From the NCBI GenBank assembly GCA_023398295.1, contig JAEWSL010000011.1, positions 1 through 17,243 on the forward strand: a DNA stretch of 17,243 nt, read 5' to 3'. This document shows, piece after piece, positions 7,601 to 13,905 of this stretch (position 1 is its first letter; each line of letters starts with the position of its first letter). The notes beneath the pieces were generated by a model. It worked only from the letters and a program-made list of their open reading frames with translations. It searched no databases and was not told the DNA's origin. The position numbers and the translations under genes are program-made. The DNA comes from Elusimicrobiota bacterium. Its GTDB lineage: Bacteria > Elusimicrobiota > Elusimicrobia > Elusimicrobiales > Elusimicrobiaceae.

Positions 7601-8157
7601 TCTTTAATGCCGTGGTCCATAATCTCAATATAATAATTGCCTTTGCCCAGCATATCCTGATATTTAAGGGCAAGCTTACAGGTATCTTCAAATTTATTGT
7701 TAAGCGCGCTTTGCGCCAAAGCGCCTTTAAGACAGCCCGATAAAGCTATAAGACCGCCTTTATATTTTTCAAGCAAATCAAAATCAATGCGCGGATGATA
7801 ATAAAAACCGTCAACCCACGCCAGGGAGTTAAGCTCCATTAAATTATGATAGCCTTCCAGGTTTGAAGAAAGAACCGTCAGGTGATTAACTGAAGAATGA
7901 TTTTTATCAATAACATTATATTTGAAGGGCGTTACATAAAACTCGCAGCCGATAATGGGCTTTACGCCGACTTCCTTCATATTTTTATAAAATTCCAGCG
8001 CGCCGTACATATTGCCGTGATCGGTCATCGCCATGGCGGGGACTTTATTTTCCGCAAGGGTTTTAAGAAACTGCGAAGGCCCTTTTCCCGCTATGCGCAG
8101 CATGCCGTCAAGAAGAGAATATTCCGTATGATTATGAAGGTGGACAAAATTTCTCAT
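4651..8157 (-). CDS. dnaE: DNA polymerase III subunit alpha
   Basis: Catalytic subunit of the replicative DNA polymerase, 1168 residues from the chosen start (E. coli DnaE is 1160). An N-terminal PHP domain opens with HLHNH. His8, His10, Asp17, Asp46-His47, Glu72 and the later SGC and NDCH motifs keep a full set of metal ligands, so its 3'-5' exonuclease may be active. GPGRGSG lies near 365. The polymerase aspartates are in PDLDIDF (about 402-408) and KIDFLGL (about 555). DGGLFG near 930 sits where the clamp-binding motif is expected, after a helix-hairpin-helix region. An OB fold spans about 985-1060. I start at 8157 (MRNFVHLHNH). An in-frame ATG at 8223 would add 22 non-conserved residues and overlap the divergent Nudix gene. 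Sequence around 8165-8172 gives only a weak ribosome site. No partner genes adjoin; tRNA-Ser follows downstream on the same strand. Confidence 0.97.
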   Translation of the reverse strand: MRNFVHLHNHTEYSLLDGMLRIAGKGPSQFLKTLAENKVPAMAMTDHGNMYGALEFYKNMKEVGVKPIIGCEFYVTPFKYNVIDKNHSSVNHLTVLSSNLEGYHNLMELNSLAWVDGFYYHPRIDFDLLEKYKGGLIALSGCLKGALAQSALNNKFEDTCKLALKYQDMLGKGNYYIEIMDHGIKEEKEVIKTLLEVSKKTGIPLVATNDCHYEKREDSLAHDIHMCIATGKTLNDENRLKMTQQELYFKNPEEMAKLFDYAPQALDSTLEIAEKCNLEFKQEGFILPQFDIPAQFNTQEEYLKFLCLEGLKKKLKTDDIPQDYLGRLTYELGIISKMGFACYFLIVADFISYARSRHIPVGPGRGSGAGSLVAYSMDITRVDPIKNNLLFERFLNPDRISMPDLDIDFSDAGREEVIEYMRRKYGGKNVAQIITFGTMKAKLALKDTARVMGFSVADSNRLTKLIPDDANTKLSSVIETVKEVREEMERDPKVKQLFDFAQKIEGLKRHTGVHAAGILVTKDEISKYTPLAKGARDVITTQFEGETLVNLGLLKIDFLGLRTLTVISDTLKLIKQLRGVTIDIDNIPLDDKKAYELLCSAQTTCIFQLESGGMRDLVKRLVPTQFSDISALVALYRPGPMQSGMLDSFVKRKHGLEKVSVDHPLMEPVLKETYGTMIYQEQIMEIAKALSGFTPGEADTLRKAMGKKKIDIMEKFRAKFVEGAARNGAKERLSTKIFDQMASFAEYGFNKSHSVAYAMVAYQTAYLKANYPVEFMCSALTNEIGHNAIGSQDRENKIATYLEEARRMGFEILPCDVQKSEETFTVELTPQGKDAIRFGLLAIKNIGGEACKSIVEQRKKDGPYKNLQDLCMRIDTSQANKKALESLAMAGALDGLYDAPPKLARALALSEVEQMLECVNSIKKEKESCDGGLFGDALFDINSSVVKPENGGKEVKPFTETEMLNYERDVLGIYFSGHPMAKYSRHLKLIAKCSISDLYEKGIKGRVEIAGIITRIKKRQNKNTKKNWAQLTLEDENQSITLNAFSGTWDRISGSLAVNTLVVASGDVRGDDMSARPELILNSVEPVLSAVSRRARKFIVTIPPNAKEEQLVYLNSLFNAARGVSEVFFKVKENDGNTLIRTNKRVLLNENLINFIESSFGANAWDFE

Positions 8158-8211
8158 TTTATTTTTTTGCCTAAAAAGATAAAATCTAACTAACAATAAA
8201 AGGGAGCTGTT

Positions 8212-8769
8212 ATGTCTAAACATTATAGTAAATTAGTTGAGCGCAAAATCAAAAGTAAACGCTTGTACCGAGGAGTAATTGACTTTTTTGAGGACACCGT
8301 GCGCCTGCCAAATAAAGGCGTTTCCGTGCGCGCCTATATAGGCCACCACGGCGCGGCGGCCATACTGCCGATTTTTGAAAACGGCGACGTGGCCCTGGTG
8401 GAACAATACCGCTACCCCGTAAATAAAACAACGCTTGAAATACCCGCCGGCAAAATGAAAGCGGGGCAAACCCCTATTTCCTGCGCAAGAGCGGAGTTAA
8501 GCGAAGAAACGGGCTACACCGCCAAAACGATGAAACCGCTTTTAAGCTACTGCCCTTCCACCGCTTTTTCAAACGAAGTTTTGCGCATTTACCTTGCGCG
8601 CGGCCTTAAGGCAGGCAAACAGCATCTGGATAAGGACGAGTTTGTAAATCTTAAAATTATACCTCTTAAAAAAGCTTATGAACTTGTGGGAAAAGGCGCA
8701 ATTATTGACAGTAAAACGATAATAGCCCTGCTCTATTACAAAATATTTGCGGAAAAAAGCGGAACATAA
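8212..8769 (+). CDS. Nudix hydrolase, ADP-ribose pyrophosphatase type
   Basis: A 185-residue Nudix enzyme of the ADP-sugar pyrophosphatase group, expected to split ADP-ribose to AMP and ribose 5-phosphate in the cytoplasm. The Nudix box spans Gly80-Tyr102 and keeps the metal-binding Glu95, Glu98 and Glu99 (AELSEETGY). The box glutamate at position 7 is Gln86 and the box arginine is Ala94; both are variations I would expect to be tolerated in this subgroup. The upstream VEQYRYP and EIPAGK segments are typical of ADP-ribose pyrophosphatases and support the subgroup call. GGGAG lies a few bases before the ATG. The gene is divergent from dnaE across 54 bases and is followed after 18 bases by folD, so it probably heads a three-gene operon. 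Confidence 0.9.
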   Translation: MSKHYSKLVERKIKSKRLYRGVIDFFEDTVRLPNKGVSVRAYIGHHGAAAILPIFENGDVALVEQYRYPVNKTTLEIPAGKMKAGQTPISCARAELSEETGYTAKTMKPLLSYCPSTAFSNEVLRIYLARGLKAGKQHLDKDEFVNLKIIPLKKAYELVGKGAIIDSKTIIALLYYKIFAEKSGT

Positions 8770-8787
8770 TTTTATAGAATATACATA

Positions 8788-9654
8788 ATGAAAATATTAG
8801 AAGGCAAGACTTTGGCGGAGAATCTGCGCGCCCCTCTCAATGAGAGGGCGCGCAATATCGCCGCAAAACTGGGCAGAAAAGCGCGCATGGCGGCCGTAGG
8901 CTGGAAAGGCGACTACGGGGCTTTCTATTATCTCAATAAAGAAGCGGAAGCCGCAAAAAAAACTGGCATAGACGCTGATATAGTTTTAATTGACGAAAAA
9001 ACCCCGCGGGAAGCTTTTTTAAGACTTTTGGGGGCCGTCGGCTGCGATGATAATATTGACGCTCTGCTTGTTCCGCGGCCGCTGCCTCCGCAATTGCAAA
9101 ACATTAACATAGCCCCTCTTTTTAACCCTGCGCAGGATATTGACGGGCAAGGCATATTTAGCATGGGACGGCTTTTTATCTGCAAAACCTGGGAAGATAT
9201 TTGCTCTTTAACAACATTTACGCCCTGCTGCGCCATGGCCGTTATGCGCCTGCTGGATTACCATAAAATCGCTCTTGCCGGCAAAAGAGTTGCCGTCATA
9301 GGGCGCAGCAATATAGTCGGCGGACCGCTTGCAAAAATGCTTTTGTGCAAGGACGCCACAGTAACCGTATGCCACAGCAAAACTGAAAATCTTAAAGAAA
9401 TTGTTTTGCAAAACGATATAGTGATTTCGGCCGCGGGCGTATTAAAGCTTGTAAAAAATGATATGCTGAGAAAAGGAACCGCGGTAATAGACGTAGGCAC
9501 AAACTGCGATAACGGAGTCTTTTGCGGGGACGCTGATTTTGATACAATAAAGATGAATTGCCCCATTTCGCCCGTGCCGGGCGGCGTGGGGCCGGTAACA
9601 TTGGCGTGTTTGCTTGAAAATATTATAATTTCCGCAGAGAGGAAGATAAAATGA
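8788..9654 (+). CDS. folD: Bifunctional methylenetetrahydrofolate dehydrogenase/cyclohydrolase FolD
   Basis: A 288-residue protein with the usual FolD length and order. It is expected to convert 5,10-methylene-THF through methenyl-THF to 10-formyl-THF in one-carbon metabolism. The N-terminal catalytic part has the Tyr47...Lys51 pair (YYLNK) and Asp119 (QDIDGQ). The Rossmann part has GRSNIVGGP (172-180), and PVPGGVGPVT lies near the C-terminus. One key position differs: the family's VQLPLP is VPRPLP here, so the catalytic-site glutamine is Pro96. In the human enzyme this glutamine helps the cyclohydrolase step, so that half-reaction could be altered. No clear Shine-Dalgarno precedes the ATG, but MKILEGKTLA matches the family start. 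The stop overlaps the next lipoprotein start (ATGA). Confidence 0.93.
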   Translation: MKILEGKTLAENLRAPLNERARNIAAKLGRKARMAAVGWKGDYGAFYYLNKEAEAAKKTGIDADIVLIDEKTPREAFLRLLGAVGCDDNIDALLVPRPLPPQLQNINIAPLFNPAQDIDGQGIFSMGRLFICKTWEDICSLTTFTPCCAMAVMRLLDYHKIALAGKRVAVIGRSNIVGGPLAKMLLCKDATVTVCHSKTENLKEIVLQNDIVISAAGVLKLVKNDMLRKGTAVIDVGTNCDNGVFCGDADFDTIKMNCPISPVPGGVGPVTLACLLENIIISAERKIK

Positions 9655-10124
9655 AATATCTCTTGCCATTAATTTTTACGTGCTTAATTTTTTGCGCGTG
9701 CCAAATACAAAAGTCCGGCGTAAAAGAACGCTCTTTTGCCGAACAGTTTGCCGAACTTGAAAATGAGCCTCTTCAAAACCCGCAAGACACCGAAGTAGGC
9801 CGCCTTGCCATGCAGAGCGAGGGCGACCGTTACGCGGACGTTGAGCGCGAAGCCCAAAAAGAACGCCGCGCAAAGCCTCCCATAGTAGAATCGGAATATG
9901 TTTTCCAAATCAAACCGGAAAAAAGCGTTTACAGCTATACTGAATATAATGAGGTTTGGACCGCAGATCCTACGGCGCAAGATTATAAAAACACCAAAAG
10001 ACTTTGGAAAAAACCAAGCCGTATAAACCCCGCCGCTCAGCCGGCCGCTCAGCCTGCCGCCTCGTCCCAGCCTTCAGAACAAAGCTCTTCTGACGAAGCG
10101 GGCTACGAATTGACGGAAGAATAA
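9651..10124 (+). CDS. Small hypothetical lipoprotein with Ala/Pro/Gln/Ser-rich tail
   Basis: A 157-residue exported protein. The first 16 residues form a hydrophobic signal peptide that ends in FCAC, an imperfect lipobox with Cys17 as the likely lipidated residue. The mature part is highly charged (Glu/Gln/Arg-rich, about 25-75) and probably disordered or helical. It ends in a low-complexity segment with a tandem AAQP repeat and serines (about 126-148). No domain is recognised. The four-base overlap with folD (ATGA) suggests translational coupling, although no functional link is evident. It converges with the GDPD gene, 20 bases apart, and I see no clear terminator between them. Confidence 0.75.
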   Translation: MKYLLPLIFTCLIFCACQIQKSGVKERSFAEQFAELENEPLQNPQDTEVGRLAMQSEGDRYADVEREAQKERRAKPPIVESEYVFQIKPEKSVYSYTEYNEVWTADPTAQDYKNTKRLWKKPSRINPAAQPAAQPAASSQPSEQSSSDEAGYELTEE

Positions 10125-10144
10125 TTTTTGGACGGCTTAAAATA

Positions 10145-10789
10145 TTAAAATAATTTGGGATTATCGCTAAAAACCGCGTCAACCTTCATTTTTCTTAGGG
10201 TTTGCGCGGTTTTTATATCGTTTACGGTATAAACAAAAACTTTAAGCCCGCGCCGGTGGCAGGCGTCAATAATTTTTTTGTCTATTCTCTTTACGCTCAT
10301 ATGCAGACTTACGCAGTTTAAGGCAAGGATTTCTTTAAGATTAAATTTGCGCGCAAGACGGCCTATCTTTATTTTTTCGTCAAGCAGGCGCGCGCGTTTT
10401 AAGCAGGATAAATCAAATGAAGACAGCAGAATCCTGTTCTTATGCGCCCATTTACTCTCATTTAAGAGGCGCAGCAAATCAAGTTCTGCCGAGGGATATA
10501 AATTGTCGTCATTTTTTATTTCAAGGTTAAGTTTAACGCGCGCGGGTGCAATTTTTAATAAATCCAAAACGCGAGGAATTTCATATTTTTTAAGTTCCGC
10601 AAAAGTCATATCTTTAAGCGCGCGACCGTCTGGCAAGACATAATCGTGATATAAAACCAGGACGCCGTCTTTTGAGCGCTGTACGTCGGTTTCAATAAAA
10701 TCCGCGCCCATTTCCATGGCGCGCTGAAAGGCGGCCAGAGTATTTTCCCTGCAAAACGCGCTTGCGCCGCGATGGGCGATTATTTTCAT
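10145..10789 (-). CDS. ugpQ: Glycerophosphodiester phosphodiesterase
   Basis: A 214-residue GDPD TIM-barrel enzyme that would hydrolyse glycerophosphodiesters (phospholipid head-group breakdown products) to glycerol 3-phosphate and an alcohol. The diagnostic N-terminal motifs are present: AHRGA with His6, ENTLAAF at 15-21, IETDVQ with Glu33 and Asp35, and YHD with His48. The metal-ligand glutamate is in NLEIKND near 92. The C-terminus VYTVND...DAVFSDNP is also typical. There is no signal peptide, so it is cytoplasmic, as for UgpQ rather than GlpQ. It starts one base after the stop of the PHP phosphoesterase gene and is the last gene of the nfu-PHP-GDPD unit. Confidence 0.92.
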   Translation of the reverse strand: MKIIAHRGASAFCRENTLAAFQRAMEMGADFIETDVQRSKDGVLVLYHDYVLPDGRALKDMTFAELKKYEIPRVLDLLKIAPARVKLNLEIKNDDNLYPSAELDLLRLLNESKWAHKNRILLSSFDLSCLKRARLLDEKIKIGRLARKFNLKEILALNCVSLHMSVKRIDKKIIDACHRRGLKVFVYTVNDIKTAQTLRKMKVDAVFSDNPKLF

Positions 10790-10790
10790 A

Positions 10791-11606
10791 TCAATTACCG
10801 ATAAAAACTTCTTTTAATTTATCAAAAACTTTCTGCGGCACTTCAAGACCTATGGAATTATCGCGCCCGCTTTTGGGACCGTGATGGTCGCTGCCGCCGC
10901 TGACTATAAGATTATATTTCTCCGCAATGGAAAGAAGGTCTTTTTTCATCTCAAGAGAATGCGACGGATAATAAACTTCCAGCCCTTCAAGCCCGCTGTT
11001 TACCCACGCGGGAAAATCCCAAATATCTTTAATTATGCCCGGGTGCGCTAAAAAAGCCTTGCCGCCGGCCTGCCTTATTATCCGTATAACCTCGCCGGCG
11101 CAAGGGCCGCGCGGCGGCACATAGCCCGCTTTACCCTGACAGAGATATTTCCTGAAACTCTCCTGCCTGCTCGGGGTAAACCCTTTGTTCTTAATTGCGT
11201 CGGCCACATGCGCGCGCGAAGGCGCGGTTTTGACTAGGCAGAAAACGTCTTCTTCCTCAAGGGGCAGGCCCGCTTCTTTTAACTGCGCTATTATCTTTCT
11301 TACGCGCTCAAAGCGGTTTTGCCTGTTTTGCTCCAGAAAATCGGCGAGCTTTTTGTTTTTAAGGTCAACTCCATAGCCTAGAATATGGAGATGATCATCT
11401 TCCCTCGCGCTTATTTCCACCGCGCCGATAAAGGGCAGTTTATATTTTTTTGCGGTTTCCTCGGCCTCGGGCACTCCGGCAAGGCAGTCGTGATCCGATA
11501 TCGCCATTAACTGCACACCCGCGCGCCGGTACGCGCGCACGACTTCCGCGGGGGAAGAAGTGCCGTCGGATAAATTGGTATGGGCGTGTAAATCAATAAG
11601 CGGCAT
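10791..11606 (-). CDS. PHP-domain phosphoesterase (TrpH/YciV-like)
   Basis: A 271-residue stand-alone PHP-domain protein of the TrpH/YciV group. Known members are 3',5'-nucleoside bisphosphate phosphatases or 5'-3' exoribonucleases acting on short RNA; which applies here cannot be read from sequence. Metal ligands are visible as DLHAHT (His7, His9), Asp14, SDHD (Asp38, His39), Glu64, DHLH (His72/His74), AHPG (His188) and GSDHH (Asp240, His241/His242). The family's helical insert lies between about 85 and 175. The downstream GDPD gene follows after one base and nfu lies seven bases upstream, a tight operon. No export signal is present. Confidence 0.9.
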   Translation of the reverse strand: MPLIDLHAHTNLSDGTSSPAEVVRAYRRAGVQLMAISDHDCLAGVPEAEETAKKYKLPFIGAVEISAREDDHLHILGYGVDLKNKKLADFLEQNRQNRFERVRKIIAQLKEAGLPLEEEDVFCLVKTAPSRAHVADAIKNKGFTPSRQESFRKYLCQGKAGYVPPRGPCAGEVIRIIRQAGGKAFLAHPGIIKDIWDFPAWVNSGLEGLEVYYPSHSLEMKKDLLSIAEKYNLIVSGGSDHHGPKSGRDNSIGLEVPQKVFDKLKEVFIGN

Positions 11607-11613
11607 AATGCCT

Positions 11614-11838
11614 TTATGCTTTTTCTACCGAAGTTATTTGGGGCAGAGCCTCTTTTAAGAATTTTTCAATGCCGTTTTTAAGCGTCATCGTAGCCATGGG
11701 ACATCCGCCGCAGGCTCCCGTCAATTTTACCTTTACTATGCCGGTTTTCTCGTCATAGCTTACAAATTCCACATCTCCGCCGTCGGCCTGAAGGGCGGGA
11801 CGCACTTTTTGCAGCAGGGTTTTTATCTGTTTTTCCAT
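11614..11838 (-). CDS. Stand-alone NifU C-terminal (Nfu) Fe-S carrier
   Basis: A 74-residue protein consisting only of the Nfu/NifU C-terminal domain. The motif GACGGCPMA carries Cys43 and Cys46, which bind a [4Fe-4S] cluster between two monomers for transfer to client apoproteins. The conserved RPALQADGGDVEFV start is intact and the length is normal for single-domain Nfu. GGAGG lies four bases before the ATG. It is the first gene of the nfu-PHP-GDPD unit. The same domain is repeated at the end of the NifU protein about 2 kb away (from about 13672), so the organism has both a free and a fused copy. Confidence 0.93.
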   Translation of the reverse strand: MEKQIKTLLQKVRPALQADGGDVEFVSYDEKTGIVKVKLTGACGGCPMATMTLKNGIEKFLKEALPQITSVEKA

Positions 11839-11905
11839 AAATCCTCCGTGGTAATGTACCTATAATATACCATTTTTGCCGCTGGCCCGCCCCGGCTGAA
11901 ACGTC

Positions 11906-11936
11906 TTGACTAAAACGGGGAAAAATATCATATAAT
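11906..11936 (+). promoter_or_regulatory. Sigma-70-type promoter for the SH3-domain gene
   Basis: TTGACT (11906-11911) and a perfect TATAAT (11931-11936) are separated by 19 bases, two longer than ideal. The start would lie near 11943, giving a leader of about 50 bases before the ATG at 11995. Confidence 0.55.
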
Positions 11937-11994
11937 TGTAATGAAGATGTAAATATGCTATGCTGATTATATATATATTTGCGAGGGTAGGATT

Positions 11995-12459
11995 ATGAAA
12001 AATATTCTCAAATTTTCCGCAGCCGTATTAACAATTTTCCTGGCCGTAAGCGCATTTGCGCAGGCAAAATACGCGACCGTAGGCGTACAGACGGCTAATG
12101 TTCGCAAATGCGGCGGCACAAAATGCACCGTTAAATTTAAGGTCTGGAAATACACTCCCCTTGAAATGCTTCAGGTAAGCAAAGATAAAAACTGGGTTGA
12201 AGTAAAAGATTTTGAGGGCTTTAGAGGCTGGATACATAAAGACATGCTCTCCGAAACGCCCGGCGTTTGCGCAAAAAGCGACGTAAATATACGGAAATCT
12301 CCCAGCACTTCGGCCGAAATAGCGTGGATTGTTGAAAAAGGATACCCCCTTAAAGTCTTAAAGAAAGAAGGCGCCTGGTATCAGGTAACCGACGATGAGG
12401 GCACAAAAGGCTGGGTAAACGCTTCGGTAGTTTGGGGCTTTGCCGTTTATATTAAATAG
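11995..12459 (+). CDS. Exported protein with two bacterial SH3 domains
   Basis: A 154-residue secreted or periplasmic protein. The signal peptide ends in AFA-QA (cleavage near residue 22). Two SH3b-like repeats follow. The first spans about 27-87 (TANVRKCGGTKC ... WVEVKDFEGFRGWIHKDML) and the second about 95-148 (SDVNIRKSPSTSA ... WYQVTDDEGTKGWVN). Both show the NVR/NIR...GW pattern of the family, and together they fill the mature protein. Such proteins usually bind cell-wall peptides or other envelope ligands and have no activity of their own. Cys39 and Cys44 (KCGGTKC) could form a disulfide. GAGGGTAGG lies just upstream of the ATG. It is followed after 11 bases by the CcmI-like gene and the pair ends at a strong terminator. 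Confidence 0.88.
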   Translation: MKNILKFSAAVLTIFLAVSAFAQAKYATVGVQTANVRKCGGTKCTVKFKVWKYTPLEMLQVSKDKNWVEVKDFEGFRGWIHKDMLSETPGVCAKSDVNIRKSPSTSAEIAWIVEKGYPLKVLKKEGAWYQVTDDEGTKGWVNASVVWGFAVYIK

Positions 12460-12470
12460 GATTTGCTTTT

Positions 12471-12947
12471 ATGAAATATTTTGTAGCCGTTCTTACCGCC
12501 TGCGTATTGGCCGCGGGAATTTATGCGGTATCCTCTCATAAAATAAAGGATAGCCGCTTTTCTCTTTCGGGACAGGTGGAAGTCGCAAACAGACTGCTTA
12601 AAAACGCCCAGGCAAATAACGTTTCCTGCGCGGTTATAGCCAAAAATGAAGCCGATGTTCCCATAGCCATAAAACGCGTCATCAACCCGCAGTTTCCCAT
12701 GCAGTTTAATCTTTCCAAAGACGATTTGCTCTTAGATTCTTACAAAGGCAATATAAAACTTGAAGTGCAGATAAATTCCCACGGCAAATTAGGCATTTTA
12801 GAGCGCGGGGATATCTTCGGCTCAAGCGAAGAATATTATACTTCTGGCCAGAAGAATATAGTGCTGTTTGCCGATAAGATGATAGGCACGCCCACTTTAA
12901 TAGGCGGACGCAATAAAAGCAATTTCTTCAGAACTGCCGCCAGATAA
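12471..12947 (+). CDS. Small exported protein resembling the CcmI/CycH C-terminal domain
   Basis: A 158-residue protein with an N-terminal hydrophobic segment (residues 1-20) that serves as signal or anchor. The remainder resembles the C-terminal beta domain of the cytochrome c biogenesis protein CcmI/CycH (CcmH in E. coli). SGQVEV at about 33 is followed by CAVIAKNEADVPIAIKRV, matching the FARAA...PLAVxRL pattern. The order continues with FPMQFNLSKDD, then a KLEVQINSHG segment and GDIFG, where that family has VGARIS and GDLxG. The resemblance is by eye only. No cytochrome c maturation genes are nearby, so it is probably a free-standing relative, perhaps an envelope chaperone or substrate-binding module. 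AGGA lies about nine bases before the ATG. Confidence 0.7.
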   Translation: MKYFVAVLTACVLAAGIYAVSSHKIKDSRFSLSGQVEVANRLLKNAQANNVSCAVIAKNEADVPIAIKRVINPQFPMQFNLSKDDLLLDSYKGNIKLEVQINSHGKLGILERGDIFGSSEEYYTSGQKNIVLFADKMIGTPTLIGGRNKSNFFRTAAR

Positions 12948-12960
12948 TTTCCCTTATTGA

Positions 12961-12990
12961 AAAACCCCCGCTTTACGCGGGGGTTTTTTT
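12961..12990 (+). terminator. Strong rho-independent terminator
   Basis: CCCCCGC (12965-12971) pairs with GCGGGGG (12977-12983) around a five-base loop and is followed by seven T. It ends the SH3/CcmI-like operon and insulates it from the nifU promoter just downstream. Confidence 0.95.
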
Positions 12991-13007
12991 GTCGCGCGCG
13001 CAAATAG

Positions 13008-13013
13008 TATAAT
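13008..13013 (+). promoter_or_regulatory. -10 element upstream of nifU
   Basis: A perfect TATAAT lies 31 bases before the nifU start. At the usual -35 distance there is only the T-run of the terminator, so the promoter is either weak or assisted by an activator. I see no IscR-type palindrome. Confidence 0.45.
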
Positions 13014-13044
13014 ATAGGCAGAGAAGAATTTTGCAGGGGGATAT

Positions 13045-13905
13045 ATGTGGGATTATACCGATAAAGTGCTTGACCATTTTAAGAATCCTCGTAACGTGGG
13101 CGAACTTAAAGACGCCGACGGGACGGGGCAGGTGGGTTCTTTAATCTGCGGCGACGCCTTAAAATTAATGATTAAGGTGGATAAAAAGACCGAAGTCATT
13201 ACCGATATTAAATTCCAAACTTTCGGCTGCGCAAGCGCGATAGCCTCCTCCTCCGTCTTAACGGAAATGGCAAAAGGAAAAACGCTTAAAGAAGCCTCTA
13301 AAATCACAAATCAGGATATTGCCGACCGCCTGGGCAGCCTGCCGGAGCAAAAGATGCATTGTTCCGTAATGGGCATGGAAGCCCTTGAAGCGGCTATAAA
13401 AAGCTACCGCCAGGGAGGCAAACCCGTAGTCTTTGAAGAAGAGCCCGGCTCCCGCATAGTCTGCAAATGCTTTAACGTAACCGAGCAGGCTATAATAAAA
13501 GCTATTAACACAAATCATCTTGGCACCGTGGAAGACGTTACCCACTTTACCAAAGCGGGCGGCGCCTGCGGCGCCTGTAAAGGCGATATACAAAAAATTT
13601 TAGATAAAGTTTTGGCCTGCCGCCTGCCGCAAAAGCCCGCGCAAGAGAAGAAATCTTTTGTCAAAATGACTATCGTTGAAAAAATTAAAGCCGTTGAACA
13701 GGTTTTTGACCAGGAAATAAAACCGAAGCTTAATTTAGACGGCGGCAGTATAGAACTTGTTGACATAAGCGGCAATAAAATTTCGGTCAAACTGCTGGGT
13801 ATGTGCGGCGGCTGTCCGAGCGCGTCTTTGACTATTAAGAATTTTGTTGAAAAAATATTGCGCGAAAAGCTTGAAGATAATTCCTTAGAGGTTACGCGCG
13901 TATGA
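13045..13905 (+). CDS. nifU: Three-domain Fe-S cluster scaffold NifU
   Basis: A 286-residue modular scaffold on which NifS-derived sulfur and iron are assembled into clusters. The IscU-like domain (1-125) has Cys35 (in CGD), Cys62 and Cys106. The ferredoxin-like BFD domain (about 138-192) has Cys140, Cys142, Cys175 and Cys178, binding a permanent [2Fe-2S]. The Nfu-type domain (about 210-286) has the CGGC motif with Cys254 and Cys257. A lysine/proline/glutamine linker (about 193-208) joins the last two. This is the full architecture known from Azotobacter NifU and from Helicobacter/Campylobacter, where NifU serves general Fe-S assembly. No nitrogenase genes are in view, so a housekeeping role is likely. 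It overlaps nifS by four bases. Confidence 0.96.
   Translation: MWDYTDKVLDHFKNPRNVGELKDADGTGQVGSLICGDALKLMIKVDKKTEVITDIKFQTFGCASAIASSSVLTEMAKGKTLKEASKITNQDIADRLGSLPEQKMHCSVMGMEALEAAIKSYRQGGKPVVFEEEPGSRIVCKCFNVTEQAIIKAINTNHLGTVEDVTHFTKAGGACGACKGDIQKILDKVLACRLPQKPAQEKKSFVKMTIVEKIKAVEQVFDQEIKPKLNLDGGSIELVDISGNKISVKLLGMCGGCPSASLTIKNFVEKILREKLEDNSLEVTRV

Noticed and set aside
8158..8223. Possible 22-residue N-terminal extension of DnaE from ATG 8223.
   Set aside because: The extension is not DnaE-like, it overlaps the divergent Nudix start, and MRNFVHLHNH at 8157 matches the family N-terminus.
10126..10225. Short spacer between the convergent lipoprotein and GDPD genes checked for a terminator.
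   Set aside because: No stem with a T-run on either strand could be supported.
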